The notes under the pieces are model-generated. The model was not told the origin of the DNA. It saw only the letters and a list, made by a program, of their open reading frames with translations, and ran no database searches. Source: Anaeromyxobacter sp. (GTDB taxonomy: Bacteria; Myxococcota; Myxococcia; Myxococcales; Anaeromyxobacteraceae). From it: a DNA stretch of 37,189 nucleotides. This document shows positions 8,311-16,153 of this stretch, one piece after another. The position numbers and the translations under genes are program-made. Each line of letters begins with the position of its first letter. Position 1 is the stretch's first letter. The DNA lies in assembly GCA_025360965.1 (NCBI GenBank), contig JANYBC010000012.1:1-37189 (forward strand). Reading direction: 5' to 3'.

Positions 8311-9084
8311 ATGACCGACACCTGGAGCATCGGCAAGTACACCTTCACGAGCCGGCTGCTGGTCGGGACCGGCAAGTTCCCCGACTTCCCCACCATGCAG
8401 CGGGCCCACCTCGCCTCGGAGGCCGAGGTGGTCACGGTGGCGGTGCGCCGGCTCGACCTCGCCGCCACGGGCGAGGCCTCCCTGCTGGAGTGGATCCCCA
8501 AGCACATGACGCTGCTCCCCAACACGGCCGCCTGCTTCACCGCCGACGAGGCGATCCGGACGGCGCGGCTCGGCCGGGAGCTGGGGCTGGGCGACCTCGT
8601 CAAGCTCGAGGTGATCGGCGATCCGCGCACGCTCTTCCCCGACGTGGTCGGGCTGCTCGAGGCGGCCCGGGTGCTGGTCAAGGAGGGGTTCACCGTCCTG
8701 CCCTACACCAACGACGACCCGGTCACCGCCAGGCGGCTGGAGGAGGCCGGCTGCGCCGCCATCATGCCGCTGGGCGCCCCCATCGGCTCGGGCCTCGGCA
8801 TCCGCAACCCCTACAACCTCCGGATCATCATGGAGAGCGCCACCATCCCGGTGCTGGTGGACGCTGGCGTCGGCACCGCCAGCGACGCCGCCATCGCCCT
8901 GGAGCTGGGCGCCGTGGCGGTGCTGATGAACAGCGCCATCGCGGGAGCCCGGGACCCGGTGATGATGGCGGCCGCCATGCGCGACGGGGTGCGGGCCGGG
9001 CGGCAGGCCTTCCTGGCCGGGCGCATCCCCATGAAGCTCCACGCGGCCGCCTCGTCGCCCATGAGCGGGCTGATCGGAACCTGA
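8311..9084 (+). CDS. thiG: Thiazole synthase ThiG
   Basis: 257-residue TIM-barrel enzyme that makes the thiazole phosphate of thiamine from deoxyxylulose phosphate, dehydroglycine and the ThiS thiocarboxylate. The length is standard. Family blocks are clear: F[10 protein letters not shown] near the N-terminus, L-V-K-L-E-V-I-G-D with the Schiff-base lysine Lys98, [18 protein letters not shown], and [10 protein letters not shown]. The start is the ATG 2 bases after thiS, behind a G-rich ribosome-binding site. It is followed by a convergent gene, so thiE is not in the same transcript. Confidence 0.96.
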   Translation: MTDTWSIGKYTFTSRLLVGTGKFPDFPTMQRAHLASEAEVVTVAVRRLDLAATGEASLLEWIPKHMTLLPNTAACFTADEAIRTARLGRELGLGDLVKLEVIGDPRTLFPDVVGLLEAARVLVKEGFTVLPYTNDDPVTARRLEEAGCAAIMPLGAPIGSGLGIRNPYNLRIIMESATIPVLVDAGVGTASDAAIALELGAVAVLMNSAIAGARDPVMMAAAMRDGVRAGRQAFLAGRIPMKLHAAASSPMSGLIGT

Positions 9085-9117
9085 CCCGGGACGGCCGGCG
9101 GTCCGCGGCCTTGCCGG

Positions 9118-9927
9118 CTAGGGTCCGGCGAAGGCGATCGGCTCGAGCGCCTCGGCGACGAAGCGGTAGACCTTCGACGGCAGTCCCCAGCCGCCACCGG
9201 CGAAGCCGGCGTGGACCTTCTCCCAGGCCACCGGGTGGTCCCGCTCCCGGATCGGCTCGACCGTGCCGCGCAGCCGCCAGCCGCCCGGCTGCGCCAGGTC
9301 GAGCACCACGCGGGTCTCGGTCGAGTTGCTGCGCAGGTTCATGGCGGTCTTGAGCGCCAGGCCATCGCCGTGGAAGAGTTCCACCCGCCCGTCGCGCACC
9401 TCGTGGTGGAAGACGAAGCGCGGCGAGAGGTTGGCGGTCTCGGCCACCGCCGCCAGGGCGAAGGGGAGCCCGGCGGCCAGCTCTCGCACCTCGTCGACCG
9501 GGATCTCCTCGAAGAAGCGGAGCGTGTAGGGGCTGTGGTGGACCGTGTAGAGGCGCGCGCCCTTCACGGTCAGCTCACCGCCCTCCTCGTTGAACAGGTC
9601 CGCCGTAAGGCCGTCCGGCGCCAGCGGGAGGGTCTTCACCTGGAAGCCCCGGTACTGCTCGAGCCGGGTCAGGTGGACCGAGACGCATTCGCCGGGCGTT
9701 GGCCGGCGCGGCAGCCCTCCGACCAGCTTGACCAGCAGCCCACCCGGGTGGGCCGCGGGCTCGACGCCGACGACGCGGTGGAGCGAGACCGAGGCGGCGC
9801 AGCCGGCCAGGCTGCTGGTCCCCATGAAGGTGAGGACCTTCTCGGCCCGCACCTGCGGGAACCTCGGCCCGTGCTGGCCGCGGAGGGTCTCGAGGAACTG
9901 GATGAAGCGCTCTGCCTGGCTCGACAC
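9118..9927 (-). CDS. Probable tandem PNPOx-like split-barrel protein
   Basis: 269-residue protein with no firm family assignment from reading alone. Both halves look like the FMN-binding split barrel of pyridoxamine phosphate oxidase relatives. The N-terminal half has F-M-G-T-S-S followed by a strand pattern and Y-R-G-F-Q-V-K-T; the C-terminal half has L-K-T-A-M-N-L-R-S-N-S followed by R-V-V-L-D and W-R-L-R-G-T-V-E, resembling the flavin-phosphate-binding segment. I therefore infer a duplicated split-barrel protein, possibly a flavin or haem-utilisation type oxidoreductase; the ligand is unproven. The start is GTG at 9927 with AGGAGG 7 bases upstream. It lies between thiG and thiE on the opposite strand, 38 bases from the thiE-like start (divergent). 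Confidence 0.5.
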   Translation of the reverse strand: MSSQAERFIQFLETLRGQHGPRFPQVRAEKVLTFMGTSSLAGCAASVSLHRVVGVEPAAHPGGLLVKLVGGLPRRPTPGECVSVHLTRLEQYRGFQVKTLPLAPDGLTADLFNEEGGELTVKGARLYTVHHSPYTLRFFEEIPVDEVRELAAGLPFALAAVAETANLSPRFVFHHEVRDGRVELFHGDGLALKTAMNLRSNSTETRVVLDLAQPGGWRLRGTVEPIRERDHPVAWEKVHAGFAGGGWGLPSKVYRFVAEALEPIAFAGP

Positions 9928-9965
9928 GCCCTGCCTCCTGCCGCGAAGATGGCGCGAAGTTAGCC

Positions 9966-10583
9966 ATGCGCCTCCCCATTGTCCACCTGGTCACGGACCG
10001 GGCCCTGATGCCGGATCTGGCCGCGCACCTCGACGGCCTGCTGTGCGGAGTTTCGCCTGGGCGCGTGGCGGTGCAGCTGCGCGAGAAGTCGCTGGGGGGC
10101 GGGGCGCTGGCGGCGCTCGGCGCGGTGCTGGCGGAGGTCTGCCACGCTCACCGCCAGCTGCTGCTCGTCAACGGCCGGCTCGACGTGGCCCTGGCCTGCG
10201 GCGCAGACGGCGTGCATCTGCCGGCCAGCGCGGTCGACCCGGGCGCGGCGCGCCGCCTGCTCGGGCCGGGCGCGCTGATCGGGGTCTCCTGCCACTCGCT
10301 CGACGACGTGGAGCGGGCCAGGGCGGGTGGCGCCAGCTACGCCACCTTCGGCCCTGTCTGGGCCACGCCCTCCAAGGCCGGCCTCGGCACGCCGCTCGGG
10401 CTGGAGCGGCTACGCGAGGCGAGCCGGCTCGGCCTCCCGCTGGTGGCGCTCGGCGGCGTGGAGCCCGGGGTGGCGCCGCTGGCCTTCGCGGCCGGGGCCA
10501 GCGGGGTGGCGGCCATCCGCGCCTGGCTGACGGGACCGTCCCCGGCCGCCGCGGTCCGGGCCCTGCTGGCCGCCGCGCCTTGA
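9966..10583 (+). CDS. thiE: Thiamine phosphate synthase-like protein (ThiE/TenI family)
   Basis: 205-residue TIM-barrel protein of the ThiE/TenI family. ThiE joins HMP-pyrophosphate and thiazole phosphate to give thiamine phosphate; TenI is a thiazole tautomerase. Visible blocks are V-Q-L-R-E-K, L-L-V-N-G-R, G-A-D-G-V-H-L-P, G-V-S-C-H-S, F-G-P-V-W-A-T-P-S-K and L-G-G-V. Several positions differ from classical ThiE: N-G-R where N-D is usual, and H-L-P-A rather than H-L-G-Q, so TenI activity is possible. The genomic context (thiS, thiG 1 kb upstream) supports a role in thiamine synthesis. The ATG at 9966 is 38 bases from the divergent gene. The CRP-family gene begins 32 bases downstream. Confidence 0.75.
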   Translation: MRLPIVHLVTDRALMPDLAAHLDGLLCGVSPGRVAVQLREKSLGGGALAALGAVLAEVCHAHRQLLLVNGRLDVALACGADGVHLPASAVDPGAARRLLGPGALIGVSCHSLDDVERARAGGASYATFGPVWATPSKAGLGTPLGLERLREASRLGLPLVALGGVEPGVAPLAFAAGASGVAAIRAWLTGPSPAAAVRALLAAAP

Positions 10584-10615
10584 CCGGCTGCGCCGCGCCC
10601 CCTACCTTCGCCAGC

Positions 10616-11308
10616 ATGTCCGACCGCGAACCCACGCCGCCCGGGCTGCTCCGGTCGGTCTCCATCCTGGCCGAGCTCGACCCCGCCGATGCCACCTCGC
10701 TGGAGCGGCTGGCTCGCCGCCGCGCCTTCGCCGCGGGCGACGTCATCGTCTCCGAGTCGGAGCGGGGCGACGCGCTCTACGTGCTGCTCGAGGGCAAGGT
10801 GAAGGTGGTCCTCTACGGGGAGTCGGGGCGCGAGGTGATCCTCTCCATCTTCAAGGAGCCGGGCGACTTCTTCGGGGAGATGAGCCTCCTCGACGACGAG
10901 CCGCGCTCGGCCACCGTGCTGGCCATGGAGCCCTCGAAGCTGCTGGTCCTCTCCCGCGCCGATTTCCGGGCCCACCTGGCGCGCCACCCGCGCGTGGCGG
11001 TGCAGGTGATGACCGAGCTGTCGCGGCGGCTGCGCCGGGCCGACGGGGTCATCGGCGATCTGGCCCTGCTCGACGTGCTGGGGCGGCTGGCCGCCCGGCT
11101 GCGGGACCTGGCGCTCGCCGACGGTGAGCCGACGCCGGAAGGTCGGGTGCTCAAGAACCGCCCGACCCAGGCGGAGATCGCCGGCATGATCGGGGCCAGC
11201 CGCGAGACCGTCTCGCGGGCCCTCTCCGAGCTGGCTCGGCGGGGTGACGTGGTGGCGACCGGCCGGCGCCTGCTGGTCCGCCACCGGCTGCTCCGCCGCC
11301 CGGACTAG
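10616..11308 (+). CDS. Crp/Fnr-family transcriptional regulator
   Basis: 230-residue regulator with an N-terminal cyclic nucleotide-binding domain (about residues 12-125) and a C-terminal Crp-type winged helix (about 150-225). The phosphate-binding cassette is intact: F-G-E-M-S-L-L-D-D-E-P-R-S-A-T with Glu88, Arg97 and Ser98, so binding of a cyclic nucleotide is likely. There is no N-terminal Cys cluster, which argues against an FNR oxygen sensor. The recognition helix region is T-Q-A-E-I-A-G-M-I-G-A-S-R-E-T-V-S-R. The start is the ATG at 10616; upstream in-frame sequence belongs to thiE read in another frame. A TACCTT hexamer ends 6 bases before the ATG, a possible leaderless -10. Targets are unknown. 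Confidence 0.92.
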   Translation: MSDREPTPPGLLRSVSILAELDPADATSLERLARRRAFAAGDVIVSESERGDALYVLLEGKVKVVLYGESGREVILSIFKEPGDFFGEMSLLDDEPRSATVLAMEPSKLLVLSRADFRAHLARHPRVAVQVMTELSRRLRRADGVIGDLALLDVLGRLAARLRDLALADGEPTPEGRVLKNRPTQAEIAGMIGASRETVSRALSELARRGDVVATGRRLLVRHRLLRRPD

Positions 11309-11361
11309 GACCGTCCCCCGGCCCGGCCTGCGGTCGGGATGCGCGGCGGCGGCACTTCTGC

Positions 11362-11367
11362 TATACC
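11362..11367 (+). promoter_or_regulatory. Candidate extended -10 upstream of queD
   Basis: TG-C-TATACC, with TATACC ending 10 bases before the queD ATG, which implies a very short leader. No clear -35. Confidence 0.35.
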
Positions 11368-11377
11368 GCCCGGCGCC

Positions 11378-11770
11378 ATGGGCTCACCGGTGTTCGAGAT
11401 CTCGAAGGACTACCTCTTCTCCGCGGCGCACCAGATCCGCTTCCACGGCGGCAAGTGCGAGCGGCTGCACGGCCACAACTGGCGTATCCGAGTCTTCGTC
11501 CGGGCCTCGGTCCTGAACAGGATCGGAATGGTCATCGACTTCGCCGACCTGCAGAAGCTGGTGGCCGAGGTCGGCGTCCGCTTCGACCACCGCAACGTCA
11601 ACGAGATCCCCCCCTTCGACGAGCGCAACACCACCGCCGAGTTGATCGCCCAGTACTTCCACGAGGAGATTGTCGCCCGGCTCCGCGACAGCGAGGGTGG
11701 CCGCGTCACCGTGGCGAAGGTCGACGTCTGGGAGAACGAGGGCTCGCTCGCCTCCTACCGCGAGGAGTAG
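11378..11770 (+). CDS. queD: 6-carboxytetrahydropterin synthase (QueD/PTPS family)
   Basis: 130-residue T-fold enzyme. The family converts dihydroneopterin triphosphate to 6-carboxytetrahydropterin in queuosine (7-deazaguanine) synthesis. Zinc ligands are visible: A-A-H at His18 and H-G-H-N at His31 and His33, with catalytic Cys27 in G-G-K-C-E-R. The later blocks D-F-A-D-L, F-D-H-R-N and the C-terminal V-D-V-W-E-N-E-G are also typical. I take the ATG at 11378; an upstream start at 11339 adds residues with no similarity. No other queuosine gene is in the window. The closely related PTPS-III or PTPS enzymes are alternatives, but Cys27 and the length favour QueD. Confidence 0.9.
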   Translation: MGSPVFEISKDYLFSAAHQIRFHGGKCERLHGHNWRIRVFVRASVLNRIGMVIDFADLQKLVAEVGVRFDHRNVNEIPPFDERNTTAELIAQYFHEEIVARLRDSEGGRVTVAKVDVWENEGSLASYREE

Positions 11771-11799
11771 CCGCGGCCGGTGGCTGCGCGGGGGCGACC

Positions 11800-12684
11800 A
11801 TGGAGACGCGACGACGCCTGGGCGCCACCGGCCTGCTGGTCCCGCCGCTCGGCCTCGGCGCGGGCGAGCTCGGCGACCCGGCGCTCGACGACGACGAGGT
11901 GGGCCGGCTCCTCAACGGCGCCCTCGACCTCGGCGCCACCTTCATCGACACGGCCCGCTCCTACGGCCTCTCCGAGGAGCGGATCGGGCGCCACCTGTCC
12001 CACCGCCGCGCCGAGTTCGTCCTCGCCACCAAGGTCGGCTACGGCGTGGCCGGCGAGGCCGACTGGACGGCCGGCTGCGTCCGGCGTGGCATCGACGAGG
12101 CGCTGGCGCGGCTCCGCACCGACTGCATCGACCTGGTGCTGCTCCACTCCTGCCCCGCCGAGACGCTCCGCGACGAGGGGATCCTGACCGCGCTCGACGA
12201 GGCCGGCCGGGCCGGCAAGCTGCGCGCGGCCGGCTACTCGGGCGAGGGGGCCGCGCTGACGGCGGCGATCGAGTCGGGGCGCTTCGGGGTGGTGGAGTGC
12301 TCGGTCAACCTCTGCGACCAGCGCGGCCTCGGCTCGGCGCTGCCGGCGGCGGTGGCCCGCGATCTGGGCGTCATCGCCAAGCGCCCGCTCGCCAACGCTC
12401 CCTGGCGCCACGCCGGGCGGCCCGAGCGCCAGGACGTGGACACCTACCTGGAGCGCTGGCGGACCATGCGGATCGAGCTGGCCGGCCTCGAGCCCGACGA
12501 GCTGGCGCTGCGCTTCGCCGCCCACGCGCCGGGCGTCACCTGCTGCATCGTCGGCACCACGCGGCTCGATCACCTGCGGCGCGGCGTCGAGCTGGTGGCG
12601 CGCGGGCCGCTGCCGGCGGAGGTGGTCGAGGCGGCGCAGGCCGCCTTCCGGGCCGCCGACCAGGGGTGGGAGGGGCTGGTGTAG
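11800..12684 (+). CDS. Aldo/keto reductase
   Basis: 294-residue NADP(H)-dependent aldo/keto reductase TIM-barrel protein. The catalytic tetrad is complete: Asp50 (F-I-D-T-A), Tyr55 (A-R-S-Y-G), Lys78 (A-T-K-V-G) and His116 (L-L-H-S). The C-terminal cofactor-binding part shows V-I-A-K-R-P-L-A and C-C-I-V-G-T-T. The start is the ATG at 11800, 29 bases after the queD stop, so the two may be cotranscribed. The natural substrate cannot be told from sequence. It converges closely (6 bases) on the VOC gene. Confidence 0.93.
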   Translation: METRRRLGATGLLVPPLGLGAGELGDPALDDDEVGRLLNGALDLGATFIDTARSYGLSEERIGRHLSHRRAEFVLATKVGYGVAGEADWTAGCVRRGIDEALARLRTDCIDLVLLHSCPAETLRDEGILTALDEAGRAGKLRAAGYSGEGAALTAAIESGRFGVVECSVNLCDQRGLGSALPAAVARDLGVIAKRPLANAPWRHAGRPERQDVDTYLERWRTMRIELAGLEPDELALRFAAHAPGVTCCIVGTTRLDHLRRGVELVARGPLPAEVVEAAQAAFRAADQGWEGLV

Positions 12685-12690
12685 TGGGGA

Positions 12691-13062
12691 TCACGGCCAG
12701 GTGGTGACGCCGGCCTTGCCGTCCCAGCCGTGGTGCCGCACCACGCAGAAGCGCTGACCGGTGGGCGCCTCCATCACCCACCACGTCTTCACGAAGCCGA
12801 CCCGGCGGGCCCCCAGCCCCTCGAGGCGCGCCACCTCGGCCTCGAGGTCGTCGGTCTCGATGTCGAGGTGCACCCGGCTCGGGTGGTCGACCCGCTGCAC
12901 CTCGACCTGGAGACCCCGGGCCGAGGCGTCGAGCCGCTCGTAGATCTCCCCCTCCCTCCCTGCCTCCTTCATCCCCAGCGCCCGGCTCCAGAAGCGGACG
13001 GCGCCGTCGAGGTCCTCGACGTGGCAGTCGATGATGAAACCGGCGAGTCGGCTCTTGTGCAT
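12691..13062 (-). CDS. VOC (glyoxalase/bleomycin resistance-type) family protein
   Basis: 123-residue vicinal-oxygen-chelate fold protein. The two beta-alpha-beta-beta-beta modules are visible: D-C-H-V-E-D-L-D-G-A-V-R-F-W-S-R-A-L-G at the start, V-H-L-D-I-E-T-D-D-L-E-A-E-V in the middle, and a G-Q-R-F-C-V-V type final strand. Possible metal ligands include His14, His65 and a late acidic or histidine residue, but I cannot say whether it binds metal. The start is ATG at 13062, or ATG at 13074, which adds M-I-R-R. It is divergent from the AddB-like gene. The small-molecule target is unknown. Confidence 0.82.
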   Translation of the reverse strand: MHKSRLAGFIIDCHVEDLDGAVRFWSRALGMKEAGREGEIYERLDASARGLQVEVQRVDHPSRVHLDIETDDLEAEVARLEGLGARRVGFVKTWWVMEAPTGQRFCVVRHHGWDGKAGVTTWP

Positions 13063-13129
13063 GCGGCGAATCATGCCCGGAGCCCCTGACGATCCCGGGA
13101 GGTCAGGGACGGGCGTTAAGGTCGCTCGC

Positions 13130-16100
13130 GTGCCCGCCCTCGTCGTCGTCCCCTCCGCGCTGCAGGCGACCCGCGCGGCCCGCCGGCTCTGCGACGCGGG
13201 GGGTGGGCTGCTCTTCGGCCCGACCGTCACCACGCTCGACGCCCTGGTCGGCCGCCTGCTGGCCGCGGCCGGGGATCGCCGCGCCATCCTCACGCCGCTG
13301 GCCGGCCGCCTGCTGGCCGTGCAGGCCGGCGAGGAGGCAGGAGGGGCGCTGGCCGGACTGCGCCCCGAGAGCGGGCTGGCCGGTGCACTGGCCGCGACCC
13401 TCGCCGAGCTGCGCCGGGGAGAGGTGCCGCCCGGCGCCGCGCGGGTCGCCGCCGGCGCGCTTCCCGGAGCAGCCGCGGAGCGGCTCGGCGCTCTGGCTCG
13501 CGCGCTCGAGGCCTGGGAGGCACGGCTCGCGCGCCACGAACTGCTCGACGGGCCCGGCGCGGCGCGGGCCGCCGCCGAGGCGGTGAGGCGAGGCCTCCCG
13601 CTCGATGACGGCGGTGAGCTGGAGCTCCTGCTCCTCGACGGCTTCACGGCCCTGGCGCCCGGCGAGTGGGCGCTGGTCGAGGCCCTGGCCACCCGGGCGC
13701 GCCGCACCCGCTTCCTGCTCCCGACCTTCGCCGATGCGCCGGCCCTCTCGGCCGCGGCCGAGCCGCTGCTGCGGCGGGTCGAGGCGCTCCACGAGCTCTC
13801 CGGCCTCCGCGAACTGGAGGTCATGCCGTGCAGGGTCGATGACCCGGCCCGGGCGGCGCGGCCGGCGGCGCTGCTGGCCGCGCTCGGCGGCATGGCGGTG
13901 GGCGCGGTGGCGCTCGAGGGCGAGCTGCTGGCCCTCGCCGGCTCTGGAGAGGAGGGGGAGGCGGCGCTGGCGGCGCGGACCGCGGCCGCCTTCATCGCGC
14001 AGGGCGTCCCGCCCTCCGAGCTGGTGCTCTTCGCCCCGTCGCCGCGCCGCTCGGCCCCGCTGCTGGCCGCCGCCTTCGCCGCAGAGGGGGTGCCCTTCGC
14101 CAGCGGCCGCGCCGGGGCGCTGGCCGACTCCCCGGTGGTGGCGGTGGTCCTCGGCGCGCTCAAGGTGGCCGGCGGCGCCCGCGACCGGAGGACGCTGGAG
14201 CGGCTGGCCGGCTCCACCTACCTCGTCACCTCGGGGCTGGGTCCGGGGCTGGGACGCCGGCTCGACGCGGCCGGGGCGCTCGACGGGCGCACCGATCCCG
14301 AGGCCAGCCTCCGCCGGCGCGCCGAGGCGCTCAGTGGCCCGTGGGCCACCCGGGAGCGAGAGGCGCTGGGCCGCGCCGCAGACGGCCTGGCCTCGCTGAT
14401 GGCCAGGCTGCGGCCGCTCTCCGGTGAGGCCACCGCGTCGTCCCACGCCTCCCGGCTCAGCGCCTTCCTCGACGGCGCCGGGCTCCGCCGCCAGGCGGGG
14501 CAGGGCGACGCGGCGGTGGCCGGCGGCGATCTCGCCGCGCTCTCGGCGCTCGAGGAGACGGCCGACCAGCTGGTGCGGACACTCACCATGCTGGGGCGGA
14601 GCGGCGAACGGCTGGGGGCCGTCGACTGGCAGGGGCTGCTGGCGCTGGCGGTCGACCGGGCCTCGCTCCGGGTGGGCCGCGAGCCGTTCGGCGGGGCGGT
14701 GGAGCTGGAGGCCCTCGCCGAGGCGCCGGGCCGGTCGGCCCGGGCCGCCATCCTGATCGGCTGCGCCGCCGGGGCGGTGCCGGCCCCGCCGCTGGCCGAG
14801 ACGCTGCTGCGCGAGCCGGAGCGGCAGGTCCTGAACGGCCTGCTGCGCCGCGGGGCCGTGGCCAGCGCGGCCGGGCGGCGAGCCGAGGCCTTCCACCAGG
14901 TGGCCTGCGCGGTGGCTGCCGGCCAGGAGCGGCTGGCGGTGCTCTGGCCCGGCCCCGGCCCGTCGGGAGGTGGCGAGCCTTCGCCGCTGCTCGCCCAGGC
15001 GCTGGCCGAGGCCGGGGTGGCGTTGCCGGCGCCCAGGCCGCCGCCGGCCCTGGCCGAGGCGCGCACCCCGCGCGAAGCGTTGCTGGCGGCCTCGCGGCTG
15101 GCGCGGGAGGGATCGGGAGCGGCCGCTGTGGCGGCCCTGGCCGGGGTCGGACTCTCGGCCCGCGCCTGCGCGGCGCTGGCCGTCGGCGCCATCGAGCGGG
15201 AGCGGCGCGAGGCGGTGCTGGCCGGCCGGCCAGGGCCGTTCGCCGGGGCCATCACCGGCGCGGGGCTGGAGCGGCTCCTCGGTCAGCTCCCGGCCGAGTG
15301 GTCGGCTCACCAGCTCGAGAACCTGGCCCGCTGCCCGTTCAGGTTCCTGCTGGCCACCGGGGCCCGGCTGCGGGAGGCGGACGAGGCCGGGCTCGACATC
15401 GACGCCCGCGACGAGGGGCGGCTGCTCCACGCCGTGCTGGAGCGCTGGGTGCGGGGGCGCGCCGAGCGCGGGGCCTGGCCGCCGACGGGCGGGCCGGCCG
15501 ACCGGCGCGAGGCCAGCGAGGTGGCACTGGCGGTCTTCGGGGAGTTCGAGCGGAACGGCAAGGTGGGAGACCCGGCGGTCTGGGGATCGCGGCGGGGGGC
15601 GGTGCTGGCCAGGCTGGCGCGCGTGGTCGAGGCCGAGGCGACCCGGCACGACGGCCTCACCCCGACCCTGCTGGAGCACCAGTTCGGCGGCCAGTCTCCG
15701 GTCCCGCCGCTCGAGCTGACGGCCGATGGCGAGACGGTCCGGCTGCAGGGGCGGATCGACCGGGTCGACGCCGGGCCCGGTCGGCTGCTGGTGATCGACT
15801 ACAAGAGCGGCAGCGACGCCGGGCGCCACCGCAAGCTGCTCGCACCCGAGGCCTTCGGCGTCACCAGCTTCCAGGTGCCGCTCTACCTGCTGGCGGCCGA
15901 GCGGGCCCTCCCCGGTCGGGCGCCGGCGGCCACCTACCTGCTGCTGCGCAGCGCCGAGCAGCTCACGGCGATCGAGGGCCGGCCCGACGAGCCGGGGCTG
16001 GCGCGGGCGGTGGTCGAGGCGGTCCGCCGGGTCCGTGGCGGGGCGCTGCCGATCGCCAGCCGTGACTGCGAAGGCTGCGAGTACGGCGCCGTCTGCCGCT

Positions 16101-16153
16101 TCCAGGGGGAGGCCGCCCTGGTGGGCGAGGTCGAGGCGGAGGGGGCGGCGTGA
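13130..16153 (+). CDS. addB: AddB-like nuclease subunit (PD-(D/E)XK, Fe-S)
   Basis: About 1007 residues. This is the B-subunit type of a RecBCD/AddAB-like complex that processes DNA double-strand ends for recombination. The N-terminal helicase-like region lacks a Walker A GxGKT motif, as expected for an inactivated helicase. The C-terminal RecB-type nuclease shows L-H-A-V-L-E-R, G-R-I-D-R-V-D and V-I-D-Y-K-S-G (Asp890, Lys892). Four cysteines fit the AddB iron-sulfur staple: Cys735 (L-A-R-C-P-F-R-F), then Cys980, Cys983 and Cys989 (C-x2-C-x5-C). I start at GTG 13130 (V-P-A-L-V-V-V-P-S), the first start giving family-like sequence. The gene overlaps the helicase gene by 4 bases. The symbol is by analogy. 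Confidence 0.88.
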   Translation: MPALVVVPSALQATRAARRLCDAGGGLLFGPTVTTLDALVGRLLAAAGDRRAILTPLAGRLLAVQAGEEAGGALAGLRPESGLAGALAATLAELRRGEVPPGAARVAAGALPGAAAERLGALARALEAWEARLARHELLDGPGAARAAAEAVRRGLPLDDGGELELLLLDGFTALAPGEWALVEALATRARRTRFLLPTFADAPALSAAAEPLLRRVEALHELSGLRELEVMPCRVDDPARAARPAALLAALGGMAVGAVALEGELLALAGSGEEGEAALAARTAAAFIAQGVPPSELVLFAPSPRRSAPLLAAAFAAEGVPFASGRAGALADSPVVAVVLGALKVAGGARDRRTLERLAGSTYLVTSGLGPGLGRRLDAAGALDGRTDPEASLRRRAEALSGPWATREREALGRAADGLASLMARLRPLSGEATASSHASRLSAFLDGAGLRRQAGQGDAAVAGGDLAALSALEETADQLVRTLTMLGRSGERLGAVDWQGLLALAVDRASLRVGREPFGGAVELEALAEAPGRSARAAILIGCAAGAVPAPPLAETLLREPERQVLNGLLRRGAVASAAGRRAEAFHQVACAVAAGQERLAVLWPGPGPSGGGEPSPLLAQALAEAGVALPAPRPPPALAEARTPREALLAASRLAREGSGAAAVAALAGVGLSARACAALAVGAIERERREAVLAGRPGPFAGAITGAGLERLLGQLPAEWSAHQLENLARCPFRFLLATGARLREADEAGLDIDARDEGRLLHAVLERWVRGRAERGAWPPTGGPADRREASEVALAVFGEFERNGKVGDPAVWGSRRGAVLARLARVVEAEATRHDGLTPTLLEHQFGGQSPVPPLELTADGETVRLQGRIDRVDAGPGRLLVIDYKSGSDAGRHRKLLAPEAFGVTSFQVPLYLLAAERALPGRAPAATYLLLRSAEQLTAIEGRPDEPGLARAVVEAVRRVRGGALPIASRDCEGCEYGAVCRFQGEAALVGEVEAEGAA

